Source: Mycteria americana (Eukaryota > Chordata > Aves > Ciconiiformes > Ciconiidae). From it: a stretch of DNA of 64,000 bases. Shown here piece after piece: positions 1 through 12,800 of the stretch; positions within the stretch are counted from its first letter, which is position 1, and each line of letters opens with the position of its first letter. A program made the translations under genes and the position numbers. Where the stretch lies: NCBI RefSeq assembly GCF_035582795.1, contig NC_134366.1, positions 111,156,256 to 111,220,255 on the forward strand, in the 5' to 3' direction. Below the pieces are notes generated by a model. The model saw nothing but the letters and a program-made list of their open reading frames with translations, did no database searches and was not told where the DNA came from.

Positions 1-441
1 GCTACGCGGGCCGCGCGCCTCCCGCCTTCGGCGCGAGGAACCCCCGCGTGCGAGGGGGGAGGGGGAAGGGGCTGCGCGCGGGGCGGCCGCCGGCGCTCCG
101 GGGGCCCCGCAGGGACCCGTCACAGGTGCTCGGGGTGGGCGGGTGCGTGCGTGACTTCCCCGGCCAGCCCCTGGCCCGGTGGAAAACCGGGCAGGAGAGG
201 GCAGGGTGCTCCCTGCCGGCACGGGAGCTGCCCGCCCCCACCCGCCGCCGCTCCTGCGGAGACAAGCGGCGGCGGCCGCGGGGATGCAAGGGAGGTGGCA
301 GTCAACGACCAGCTCGTCGCTACGCGGCCCGGCGTTCACCGCTGGCACAGGTAACGAGCGCGGGGGTAACCGCCCCTCGCAGCACGTTTCACCCGCTCCA
401 GAGGAGGGGGCTCGGCCTGGAAGGCGCCCGCGGACCGGAGT

Positions 442-700
442 CACGTGGGGGGCGCCGCTCGCGCCCGCGGCAGGGGAGAGCGCGGGGCACGAGGCCGCCG
501 AGCCACCCCACAAGTCCCTCCCCCGCGGCCGCGAAGGTCGTCAGCCTGACGCCTTCTTTGAAAGGCATTTCGCTCCGCCAATGAGAAGCCGGCAGGGAGG
601 GGGCGGGTGCAGGGGAGGGGCGGTGGCGGGCGGTGATAGGCTTGCGGCTGGGCTGCCGTCGGCGTGCACGCGTGGGAGCGGGGTTAAAGCCTGTCGGGGA
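442..700 (+). promoter_or_regulatory. CYB5A: Putative CYB5A proximal promoter (E-box, CCAAT box, GC boxes)
   Basis: Upstream of the start codon there is a CACGTG E-box at 442-447, a CCAAT box at 578-582 within GCCAATGAG, and GC boxes at about 601-606 and 617-623. No good TATA box is seen; TTAAAG near 684 is a weak candidate. This fits a TATA-less CpG-island promoter with transcription starting somewhere between about 620 and 740. The start site itself cannot be fixed from sequence. Confidence 0.55.
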
Positions 701-749
701 GGCGGCGGGGCTGTGGCTGTCGGCAGCGTCGCGCCGTGTCGTGCGGGAC

Positions 750-893
750 ATGGTGGGCTCCAGCGAGGCCGGGGGCGAGTCGTGGCGGGGCCGGTACTAC
801 CGGCTGGAGGAGGTGCAGCAGCACAACAACAGCCAGAGCACCTGGATCATCCTGCACCACCGCATCTACGATGTCACCAAGTTTCTGGACGAG
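750..893 (+). CDS. CYB5A: CYB5A coding exon 1 (residues 1-48)
   Basis: Begins with ATG at 750 (context GGGACATGG, A at -3 and G at +4, a strong start) and ends at GAG 891-893 before the donor GTGGGT. It encodes the N-terminal arm and the first part of the haem domain, including [19 protein letters not shown]. The exon ends in phase 0, immediately before the HPGG haem-ligand motif. Reading on into the intron stays open to 1172 only because the DNA is GC-rich. Confidence 0.96.
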
Positions 894-3800
894 GTGGGTG
901 CCCGGGGAGGGCGAAGGGGAGGCGGGGAGCCCGGCGCCGCTCTGCCGGGGCGCTGCGGGTACCAGCGGCCCCTGAGCCCCATAGGGCGGTGCAAGGCTCG
1001 CTGGCTGCCTCCGCCGGCTCCCCACGCTGTGGCCGTGGGCGGGGCGGGGGCTGCCCCTTGCGGGCTCTCGTCGGCCTCCCCCGGACCGCGGGCGGGAGGC
1101 GGCCGCTGCGGGTGCGGCACAGCCCGGGCCCTCGGCCTGCCGCGACAGGGCTCGCGAGAAGCAGCTGTGTGAGGGCCCCGGGCCTTGGCTGTAGCGCCCG
1201 GGCGGCCGCGGGGCCGTTGGGGGCGGGCTCCGGGCGCCTCGGGCTGCAGGAGAAACGCGAGTGTGCCAAGCACGCCGTTCCCCACTCGCGTGTAATCCGC
1301 TGCTAGGAACCGCCTTCTCCCTTCACCTGCCTTTACACTTTCTGCCATTGCAGAAAGTTCCCCAAGGCTTTGTGCTCTTATTGCTCTCCTGGCACACTCG
1401 GCGTGGGCCTGCAACGCGGTACTGCGAAGCTGCAGAAGGTCAAACTCTGCTACAGGTTGAAGGGCTTTGGTTGTTTTATTTTTTTTTTTCCCTAGTTAAC
1501 GATTTATGGTTTTGATCGCTTGCTGTTGCTGAACAATTGATGTACTCATTGATAGTCATGGTTAACAAAGAAGCATTTTAGTTATTGGACTAAAACGTTC
1601 TTCTGTGGAGATGTGGTAATGCAACCACTGAGCAATTTTTTTCAGTGTTAAATGTAGCTAGGATTTATTAGTGATATTTTGAGTTTTCTCCCTCTCTCCT
1701 GTTATTCCTGATCTGCAAAGATCTAGCATCCAATTAAAAAGTGTTATGGTAGATGTAGATTAATTTCTTTGAGCATACAGTTCAGATTGGTAGAGACGTG
1801 ACAGAATTCAAGCCTCAGTAGTTCTATAGCCCCATCTTGATTTTTTGTAGCTGTAAGCACCTGACATTCAAAGTGTAAATTGAGCATTTTGCAAATAAGA
1901 GGTCGACAAGCAATATTTCAAAGGCAGTGTTGACACAGGTAGTATTTTGTTCTTAAGCTGTGTGCTAGCACAAATTGTTTGGCTTTTCAGATTGTGAAAC
2001 TGATCTGCTAACTCCTTGATTATTTTTCTTCTAGCTCTGTCCCTGGTCTGGTTCATTTTTACTTATGGCAATGTTTGTTTGGTTATGCAGGCAAGGCCAA
2101 TTTAATTATAGAAGCCCTGGAGGAGAATTCAGGTTTTCATGCAGCCTGAGAAATTGAAGTAGCTGTTCTTGGAAACTTGATCAGTTTTGGTTGATATGTA
2201 ATTGTATAAGCACTTCCAGATTGGGGGGGACCCCCACCAAAAAAAAACCCCAACCCAAAAACAAACAAAAAAAAGCCCCCCTGAACCCAACCCGAGGGGA
2301 AAAAAAAACCACACTTGACAAAAAAATCCAGGATCTAATGAGCTTTTGGATTTTAGTTGCACAAACAAGCTGACAGCCTCTTTCTTAAGTACACGGCATG
2401 AAATTGGTAAATACTAAGAGGCACTACTTTGTGCAAATTTCTCCAAGAAAGTCTTCATTTCAGCCTTCAGGACAGTGTTGCTAATTCAGCAGCACATTAA
2501 AATAATTCATTTTGTCTGTAAGCAGTTAAATAGTTGTTTCTTGGACAACTGTGGTATGTCTGATGCACTCTGGTACACATGGGTCAGACTTTAGCCTCAC
2601 GCTAAACAGCTTTCAATAGAATATGGCTGGTTGTGGAGCTGAAATTTCTGGGTCATATTCTGAGATAATAAATGAATGAGATTGGATAACTATTTTCAAC
2701 AAAGTATCTAAATGAAGCTACACTCCGAAGGAAAGCTCTTGGATATTGTTCATTGTGTTGGTGACTTTTGGGATGGAACTTTTGGATTAAAATATTTAAA
2801 AAAAAAAAGTTAGTGTCTTAGGAATGCTTTTGATACCTGGTTAATTTATCAAGTGATGTGCTAATTCTTTCGACCCTGTCAGGCACCCTGAGGCATTTAC
2901 ATATGACAGATGAGGAGAAATTGGAGCTAGCCTCTTGCAGGTGTGTTCTGGAGTATGGTAAATGCTTCAGTGAAATGGGGATTACATTAGCTGTTTCAAT
3001 ATCATTATTGGTCAAACTCAGTTTTACGTCCTACAGTTCCTTGCAGGAGTAGAAAAGCTTAAAATATTTCAAGAATGAAATGTGGGCTACTAAAGTAAGT
3101 CCAGTAGTACTAAAGAGGATGCACTGCTAAAGCATAACCTCACTCCTGTTCTTCCCAAGTAGTAAATAAGTAAAAGTATCAGTTTACTAGGGAGTGAAGA
3201 ACTGGGAATGGAAGCTGACTTCACCAGTCCGATTTCTTAATTTGACAAGCAATCTTTCCAGCCACTGCATTCACCTATGGAAATATTTTTCTTCTTGATT
3301 ATGAAGTTGAAAACTTTACAGTGACTCACTGCTAAAGACACCCTGGATGCTGTCGTGCCTAAGTGGCATGCCTAAGTAAGTGAAAGTATGCTGCTGCCTT
3401 TTACTCCATTACAATACTTAAAGGGTGTATTTCCTCTGTCCAGCTGTTGTCTCTTCATAAAGCTTGTAGATGTTTAGTGAAACTTGTTTGGGTTTTGGGA
3501 ACCATCAGCCTCTGTGAACACTTGATTGAAGTTAGATAGTAAGTGGACTGGGGGTGATGACGTATATGTGTTGGGAGTGGTGAGGCTGGAAAGGAGTGAA
3601 GGCATTGCATAGTGTGACCATATTAGCTTGGTTTCCTAAGGACAAGGCTTAAAAAAGATCATTTGAAATACAGATGAAGTGCTGGAGGAGGAAAGGATTG
3701 TGTACTCTGACACCTTACCCTAGGGATTACTGAACATGAAAATTCCAGCAACTGCTTTTTTAATATATTTTTTAAGCAGCAGCTCTCAGGAAGATTAACT

Positions 3801-6800
3801 TGAATATATATTAATCTCTGAATTTTATTTGATTGTCAAAGTGTATCTCTAGGAGAAGAAATCCAGAGACCTCAGCTTTTGGAATGCGGTATCTGAAAGC
3901 TCTTGGCATGAAAGACTGTTCTTGAGACCAGAAAATTGTATATAATCTTTTTCATTCAAAGGCTGTCAGACCTGTATTACAGAAAATGTGGGAAACCTTT
4001 TCATAGTTTCAGGTCCTACATAATTTAAGGGAAAATAGCTACTAGAAATGCATGTGTACTCACAGTACCATCTTATGGCTGTATTGTATGTATATTACAG
4101 ATAATTACATATGTGAATAAATGTCAGTTAATGGATTAAGTATCTTGGTAATGCTTGATATTATTTCCCCATAGTTTAATAAAGCAATCCCACTAGTCAG
4201 GTTTTGACATCAATTTAATGAACTGAACAAGAGTAGGTGGGCCTATGAAAATAAGAATGAAATGATCAGTGTCCTGATCCACTTCCCGTTATGGCCAGAG
4301 TCCTCCCTATGGCTTTTGTGGGAACTCAGCTGGATTCCTTAAGCTAGGCTATGAAGCTTAGCTTAGGGAATAGGAACATCTCTACCTGAGAGAAATTCCT
4401 TATTGTGGGAACTAACTATGGTATGTATTTAATATTCATCTAATACAGACTTTGTTTAGGTTACTTCAATTGTTGGCACTGTCGTAATTTAGTGGCCAAT
4501 GAAAATGGGTTTTTCATAAGGTATGAACTTGTGCTTTCATAGCACTGTTTCTAAACCGAATGGACAGCTGCCACAATGTGTTTTGTAATGCTGATCAAAT
4601 AAAGTGCAGAAAAACAAATATTGTTTTACTCTGTCAGAATGAAAAATGTTCTCTGATAAGTTACATTCATCCAATATGATGATATTGTGGAGGAGTAGCA
4701 TAATACCTTCCATGCTTAAGGTAATGAATAGCTTACAATAAAAGGTGCTGGTACTAGCATGTTTTGAAGTCTCTAAATGTACCATGTTAACTTTTATTTT
4801 GGAACCTTGCAGTCTAAGGATTAAAACCAGTGTTACCACTTAAGCTCTGATAAAGCTTGCAGGAGGATTTGAAAATGCTTTGAAAAATAGCTCTTCTCAG
4901 CACTCTTTTAGGCAAGATGCTGCAAGCTATAATTGTTTTGTAAGTGGGGAAATGAGCACCTAGCTGCTGGGCATTTCTTTTGCAGTTCATCTAAAACGCT
5001 AATGATGGTTTTCAAAAACACACTCTCATATAGAGATCTACTCTCCTAGGTTCCTAAAATTTTACATGAGTACAGAATTTCTGTCCTGTAACTTAAATAG
5101 GTGATGGAATTAATTTTCAAGACTCTTCAGACTACACATGAAAGTGCCCTTAAAACAAACAAGTGTTTGTCTTGCACAATAAAGCTGAGGTTCTCTGGGT
5201 CTTTCTGGCTCTGTCACTGCCCTTTTGTGCTTCTCATTCCCTGTAGTGCAGAAAGCAAAACTTGAATTTATAAGACTGCCACTGGTGGAGACCTTTGCTG
5301 ATCTCCCCAAAAGTTAAATTGGACCCTAGATTTGATTCTCCCAGTATGGGAAGGGGGAGGGGGCAGGAATTGTGAATTAGGATAGTTATACTTTAGTGGA
5401 GTCTTAAACTATGATACTGAGAAGGTTGCATGACTGTAGCAAGAGGGAGAAGTGATAGGTCTTCAGGATGAAGTAATTGCAGACTTCTGACCCAGACTAG
5501 AGCAGTGAGTTTAACTGCTCATTTGCTTTATGTAAAACTTTCTAATGTGCTGCTGTTAGGAATTAGTCTATGCTATGTACTAGTGCTGGCTTTGTACAGA
5601 CTTCTGTTACACATGTAACTTGGATATCTGTGCTATTATATTGGGAATGTCCTAGGAATGAGCTAGACTACCTTAATTTATCAGCAAAAGCTCTTTCATT
5701 TCCCTGGAACCACAGTTTTACCTGCAAAAACACTCGTTATTTGTATCGGCAGGAATTCAGGTTAGGAGTCTATCTGTATAGTCTTGGGGGCTTCCAGTTC
5801 CAGGGTTTATCCAGAGGCTCTTCATTAAAGTAGAAATTCTAGTAGGAAGCTCTGTTTACCATGCAGAAGTGTGAACAAAGGCCCTGTATAAAAAAAAATT
5901 TGAGAAACCCATTGAACCATGGAAAAGTCACTTCTTGCCCTTTGTGAGACATGACAGTTGCTCCCTTTCATTAGGGGAGGTGAAATCTTTTCTTTAATTA
6001 CTTGTGTTGTGTGCTAGCTGTTTGCAGAGGGTTTGCAAGCTTGCATCTTTAAGCAGAGCTGCCATCTAAAAGAAAAGGGTTTAGCTTCAAAGTACTTTTA
6101 TGTATGTATAGTAGGTTACTAGTAACATCTGCTAGATGGCTTAAGTCAGGAACTCTGCATGTGATTCTCTCTACCTCCGTCTTACTGATGTGAGGAAAAA
6201 TACTATCAGTTGTCCAGCTGTGGTAGCAGAGGTCAGGGTGAGTTTCTTCCCTTCAGCTGATGTGTGACAGACACTGAGAGGGTTGGTCACGAGCACTGTG
6301 GTGATGCTAATATTGTGGTTTTGTTTACAGAGGGATCAGTTACTATTTAGACCAAAAACTAATCCTACAGAGAAAAACTGGAGTGCCTCAGTGAAGCTGC
6401 CCATATAGCTACATGATTGCTTTGTAGTGGCACAAGGGAGGGATTTGGGAACAAATTAGTATATGATCATTCTGTAGTCAGCAACCTGCAGGTAGTTTGT
6501 TAAAGTACTCTGAAATAGTTTTAATGTAGATACAGTTATACTGGTAGGTATCCCCTTGTTTGGCTGGTTGGTGAATTTTTAGGGGGAACTAGTGTAAACC
6601 ATGTGATCTTGACAGCTTTCTGGAGTAACTAGTGTTTTATCTACTTGTATGAGTAGGGTTTGGGTTCATTGGAATGCACGAGTATGAGTGTACATGGTAC
6701 TCATGCTACTAGTGCTTTATGGGTAGTATAACTTTGGTGCCTTTTGCTACTTGTTGATGTCTTGTTTAAGCATGTTTTCCAAGGAGTTTTGCTGCCTTTT

Positions 6801-9800
6801 CTGCTGAAGATGCTACATATATTTTTCTATTTTGGGGAGCACAATTCTTTAGCATGGTATCAAAAAAAAAAACCAACTAAAAAAACCATCCCAAAACCCC
6901 ATGTTGATGAAGGAATTCTTTGAAGACTTAGTTGTGGCAATATCTGGGAGAGCTTGTTAGACCCAAGTTCAGCTTCTTAAATGCACTGTACATTTCAAGG
7001 CACTGAACTTGAGTGATCCCTCAACTTTTGTCCAGTCCTTTCCCTGAATACTTATCAGAATAGCTTCAAGGGCAGGATTTTGGTGAGCATGCCACACATG
7101 CATGTGTGCTTTCATAATCTTTACTCTGCATGCACTTTTTTTAACCTTTTTTTTGGCTCAGCTGCTCTGCCTAATCTCTCTATCAATTGCTTAATCTTGC
7201 TTTTGCTTAGTCATGGTAGGGATCCCTTGCTGTGGTATCTTGGTTCTTTAAAAAAAGTATTGGGTTGTTTTTTTTCTAAAAAAAAAAAGGCAATTTTCTT
7301 AATCTATTAAAATAAATGTCTGCCTTTAATGCAAAGATTCAAGTTTTGGAGTTCTGGTGCTGTTGGTTCTGGTACTGGAAGCTGGTAGTAATAGTGTCTT
7401 CCTGATCTGTATGAACAAGTCTTATTTTTATGGGAAGAGAAGGATTCATAGGAGGTTAGTATGGTGGATTTGAAGTAAATGCTAATCTGAATTGCCTAGA
7501 ATGGCATAAGTTTTTCTGCTAGTTCTTTAATCTACTGTCTAAGCATAGCCTTTCTGTTCAACTATACTCCAGGCATGGTGATCCTAAATAGTAGAAATTT
7601 TTCCTATTTTCATCATTTTAGAGCCTGTAGTCAGAAGCATTAAAAACTGAATTGAGGCTCCAAAGCCTTATTTCCTCTGTCACTGGTAAAGTGTTACAAT
7701 TTATTTCATGGTTGCCTTAATCCAAGGCAGTAGTACTAAAGTGTTTTCATCTGGCTTACCTAATCATTCCTGGTGTTTATGTAGTAGTTTCCTACTTAAG
7801 AGTTGAGTGGTGAATTTTTATGGCATGTTACTTATCTATTATATGAATGAGTAACTTGAAGCTGAGAAAATTCACTGAACTAGGTGATGTGATATCTTGC
7901 AGTATGTACAGAGTTATTTGACGGATGGAAATGTGGTCGCAAAAGTGTGTGCTGAGGAAGAATAAAAGTCAATGGAGAGTGGGGATTTAGGTTAAAGGAA
8001 TGATGATGGGTTGAGGTATTAGGAGATACTGGGAGATGACTTCCCTACATCTCAAAGGTTTTACCAGTGATGTGGTTTTGGGATTCCATAGTCTGCTAAA
8101 ACCAAATTGCTATACTTGTGTAAGCTTTGAGTTGCACTTAAGCAGTTCCAAAGCAGCTTGTTTAGTAGCTAATCATACAGTAATTCCTTTTGGAAAGGAC
8201 CTTTGAAGGTTTTCTGTTTCAACCCCCAGCTCAAACTAGGATTAACTTGAAGGTCAGGTTCCTTAGTGCCTTGTCTAGGCAACCTCAAAGGATGGAGATT
8301 CTGTGTGCTCCCTTGCCAACTTATTTCAGTGATTGATTGCTCTTCTTGTGAATAGCTTTTTTTGTTATATCTATGTGGAATGTTCTTGCTACAACTTACA
8401 CCTTTTGGCTTTTATCCTTTTGCTGTATAAAGTGTTACTTGGATAAAAATATACATATCCTGCAGAAGTGAGAACATGGAATGTAACTTTAGACGATAGT
8501 TGGGCTATTAAAAGACTGACTGATTCCCATAATGTTCTAAATGCTTTAGTTGCTACGGGTAATGTCTCTTACTGCTCTGCTGCTGATGGAGTAGAAACTT
8601 AGCTTCCTTGGTTTTGACTTCAGAGAGTACATAAAGCTCTGTAGTTTTTCAGAGAGGCTTATCTTTGTGCTAAGTCTAGCAGCTGATTTTGCAAGGACAA
8701 TTTTTTCTTTTTAGAAATGTAGAAATGAAGATTTTCCATTTTTAGAATGTGGAATGGTTTTCAGTAACAAATTCAAACTCATTAAAAATTGCAGCACCCG
8801 GGTGGTGAAGAGGTTCTCAGGGAGCAAGCTGGAGGAGATGGTACTGAGAACTTTGAAGATGTTGGCCATTCCACAGATGCAAGGACACTGTCAGAAACCT
8901 TTATTGTTGGGGAACTTCATCCGGTGAGTATGCGAGAGTACCAATACTTGCTGTTTACTATAGTGGTTTTTTGTGTCTAGTTATTTCTCTGGTAATTTAC
9001 TTCAAAATAAAGGAGAGCTGCTAGTTTGTGTTGGATGCCAGCCCTGCAGCTGTTTGTAGATGGGCCTGGACCGGAGATAGGTTTCCCACAATGTGAAGGG
9101 ACTGGATTAGTGTAGCATAAGGATGGTCACATCTAAAGTTTGCTGGCTTGAAATATTTTAGTCTAGTTCTTGAATAAACTGAATATGGAATCATGCCACT
9201 TCTGGTGTACCCTGTGAGATTTAAAATGAGACTCTATAACCCCGGAAGGTGATACGTCAGAATGTCTAGACCTTTTCTTATGTCAATATGCAGAGTGATT
9301 ACTAACAGCTGCTTTCATTCATTCATCATTGTAAATGTATATATGCCAGGCTTCCATCTGGATCTAGAAGTACAGTCCTGGCTCTTCATATGTATGTTTA
9401 GAAAATGGCTAAGCATCTTGTTTCTAGTTTGATGCTCTGTCTTCCCTTTCTCTGGCTCCCCCCATTTTGTACTGTTATCTGTGTTCCCTGCTTGTAGTTG
9501 TCAGGGTTGTTTATGATCAGTTCCTGCTGGATCATCTGTCACTTTCTCTTTTCTGTACTGTCCTTACTATTTCCTGTACTTTTAACAAGCACCTTTCTGC
9601 TGCCTCAAGCGTTGAAGGCTTTATTTCTAGCTACAGAGCTGCTGCCTTGGCTTCCTTCAGATAGGCCTTTCTTAAGCTCTCCTGCATCTTAATGGTTGAA
9701 AACCACTTGTTAGAGACTTAGGCTGCTGGTGTGCCCATCTGCTCTACTCTACTGCCCATCCCTGCCTCTTCTCTTTTCCTCCTCCATATGTTTTGTCTTG

Positions 9801-12800
9801 CATGTGGGGTAAATATCACTGTCTTGAGTAGTAAATTTCACAGTAAGATTCCTGATCTTGTATCTGTCTTAGGTCCTCTCTTGATAAATATTAATAGTGT
9901 AGCTTCTCCTAATATGAAATAATTAGCTCTGCATGTTTGTAACCTTGCAGGCTTGTCTATTTCAGATGGCAGTTGATGCCAGTAAAGTTGTTCTTAACCT
10001 GGCTACCAGTCCAGTTCTTCCTTGTTTGCCAAGTGCCTGTTTTCATTTGATATGAAACAAACAGCTTGATAGTTTAATGTACAAATACAGCACTGTGAAG
10101 ATTATATACTGTTGGACTTTTTTGTAATGAATGTGACTATTTCAAGTAAAACTTCATGAGTTTATCAAAGATCCATAGAATTTGGGACCTTTGTAGTGGA
10201 CGTTGGACCAAAACTAGTTAGGTGACTTTGATGTAGGTAGAAGTAAACTAATATGATGGTAATCAGTGTATAAGCTAAGGTTATGTGTACTGTTTAGAGA
10301 CAAAGGAAATGCAAAAACATGGGCACAAGAAATAATGAAATATGTTGGACACTCACGTTTCACTTCTTTATTGTATACTAGGAAGTATTATTTAAGGAAG
10401 TGATCTTGTTTATGGTAGCTCAAAATCATACACTGAAATCTGTTCTTTTGCAAGTCCGTCTCCTAGGTAAAAATAGGTACGCATTAACAGAATAGAATTG
10501 CAAACTGAATTTAGTGATAATTGAATGCTTTGGGTTTTTGTCTAAATGAGGTTTTTTGCTTGTTTTCTTGCAGGATGATAGAGGGAAGCTTCAGAAACCA
10601 ACAGTAAGTGTGTTTCTTGAAATGCCACATGGTTCCTTTTAGGCATTAGGAACAGTGTCTCCCTATAAATGGTATACCCCCAGAGGCAAAAATAATTCAG
10701 CTTGATTTAAGTGTAGTGTCTCAGGTCATAAATCTCTTAAACCTGTTGATCTGGCTTCAACTTATTCTTTCTGTTAGCTGTTCTTTTCTTTAATTTGTGT
10801 GGTTTCAAACCAAGAGGTTACTAAATGTGATAGCATTACTCTGTAGCAAAAAGGTGAGTCTAGAATCAGTCAATGGTTTTCCAGTATTCAATTTAAGAAA
10901 AAAAAAATCAGTTTATAGACAGAATGGATTAAACTAATATGTTTGTGGGGAAAAAATGTGGTGCTTAAATAATATTGGTAACACTAGTAGATATAGAATA
11001 TAGAGGCATTTGATTGCTGTATTATAGATATTGTGAACCCTTGTCAAGGTGAAAGTACTGTTTGCTTGCTGACTGTTGCAGTAGATTTTGCTGAGTGTCC
11101 TGTCAATGCAGTATTGCACTTATTTTCTTTTTTTTCTGTCTTAATAGAATAAAGTTATGTTGGCACTCAACTATCAAACTCATAAAATTCAGATGCCCCT
11201 TAAAGGAGCAAGTGCATCAGGGACTAATTTGTACAGTTGCTGCTGTGTGTATAGAGGATGTTTGCTCAGGGCTGACTTAACAGTACAGCAGTGCACTTGG
11301 AAAATAGTTGAAGATTATTTTTAAATGAAGTGTAGTAGGAATAGGATCTTACTCTGCTGTTTGAGAGATTACTTTTAAGAAACAATCACTTTTGTAAGAT
11401 CTTCCAATAATAGGAATAAGTTAAAGGAAACAAAGTAAAAATATATATACACACTGGACTGTTTGCTATAGCAATTATTGACTTTTATTATTAATTAATG
11501 ACTGGAACTCGTATACTAATAAAAATAAGAAATGGAGTGGTGACTGAAATTCAGAACTTCTTTCCACCAAGAATAACATCTGCTATTCAGATTTCTTCTG
11601 AAATTCAGGGCAATTTACACTTAAGCTGTAAGAGCAGCAACCATAAATGCAGCTGAGAAACAGACTGCCCAGTGCAAGTTGTAGTAATACAAATCCTTTG
11701 ATTACGTTCACAGGAACTTACTAAACTGAAGTACTTGAAATACTAGTTTGGCCAAAGTGTGGTCAGTTGGGAGTTAAGATGTGTCCAAATGACTTTTTAC
11801 TACACTTCTATTTGGCTTATTCCCTTGTTTTGGTGCTGGTCATAGTTATCTGCACTACATGTGTGTGTTCCATCATTCCAGAAGGAAGCTGGAGCACTTT
11901 CCCCCAGCAGGATGTGTGGGCATAGCTGATAAGACAGCTTCACTTTGCATTGCGCTCTGGGTGTGCAACGTGACGTGTTAGGCCCTGCGTGCGCTGGCTC
12001 TTTAGGAGCTGTCGGAAGGCCTTGTGCTTTCAAATGTCCTTCTTGTCCTTGCACTGTATTTAAAATACCCTTAGTGTACATGTCCAGTGTCATACTGTTT
12101 AAAAACAGGTTTTTGATGAGCTGGGCCATGTTCCTCTTACTGTCTTGGTGTGGGGGGAACCACCCCCTGGCCCTGGAAGCGGCAAGTTGGCTGTAGAAGG
12201 TGTTAGCCTTGATAGTGTGGGCACAAGCTATTCCACACTGTTTGGCTTTGGGATTAGTTTTTCATGGAGGTGTTCACAAAACCGATGTAGATGTAATCAC
12301 TGAGTCTTACTCTTTTAAACATGGTATTTGTCACATGTAAACCTGTGACGATTTGGGTGCTTGAAAAAGTAGCCTTGTTTGAACCTGTGAGAGGATGTTG
12401 GGAATCTTTTGCTCTTTAAAGGAATTGCAAATATTCTGATACTGAAGCAATTAATTTTTCAGTGATGGATCTTGTACCACTAAATTTAAGTACAATTTTA
12501 ATGCTTGGATCTTTTTAAATGCTCTTAGGGCCATGTGCAATTAGTGGTATTTAAATTAATAAGTCCATATAAATTGTGCACATGTACGCAACTGGGATTT
12601 GATCTTGTAGTTCTCTTTCTACAGAAACTGAACAAGAAGTCCAAATCAGTATCAGAAACAACTATAATTTGACTGATTCTTATGCAATCTGAAACACCAC
12701 ACCAAAAAAATGAGCTGCTTAAGCCTTGTGGATGTAAATTACTAGCTTTCTTCATTCAGGTTCCATATAAGAAATATTTGTGTATTAATTCAGAGTCTTT

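Larger units (their letters stand above)
1..1310. promoter_or_regulatory. CYB5A: CpG island over the CYB5A promoter and exon 1
   Basis: The first 1.3 kb is very GC-rich and dense in CpG, then changes sharply to AT-rich intron sequence after about 1310. The island covers the upstream region, the first coding exon and the start of intron 1, as is usual for a widely expressed vertebrate gene. Many long ORFs in several frames here result from the scarcity of AT-rich stop codons and are not genes. The island is cut by the left edge of the window, so its true start and any divergent upstream gene are not visible. Confidence 0.85.
894..8794 (+). other. CYB5A: CYB5A intron 1 (7.9 kb)
   Basis: Starts GTGGGT and ends with the acceptor ATTGCAG. 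The first 400 bp lie in the CpG island; the remainder is AT-rich. It contains an A/C-rich low-complexity tract (about 2221-2327), short poly-A/T runs and an old antisense CR1 fragment near 8165-8300. No other exon-like ORF is convincing. The acceptor has a poor pyrimidine tract: the 30 bases before it are A-rich. Confidence 0.9.

Noticed and set aside
48..1306. Long ORFs of 178, 375 and 179 codons and antisense ORFs of 113-182 codons in the first 1.4 kb
   Set aside because: They lie in the CpG island where stop codons are scarce; products are Arg/Gly/Ala/Pro-rich without domains. Only the 750-893 part of one frame is real (CYB5A exon 1).
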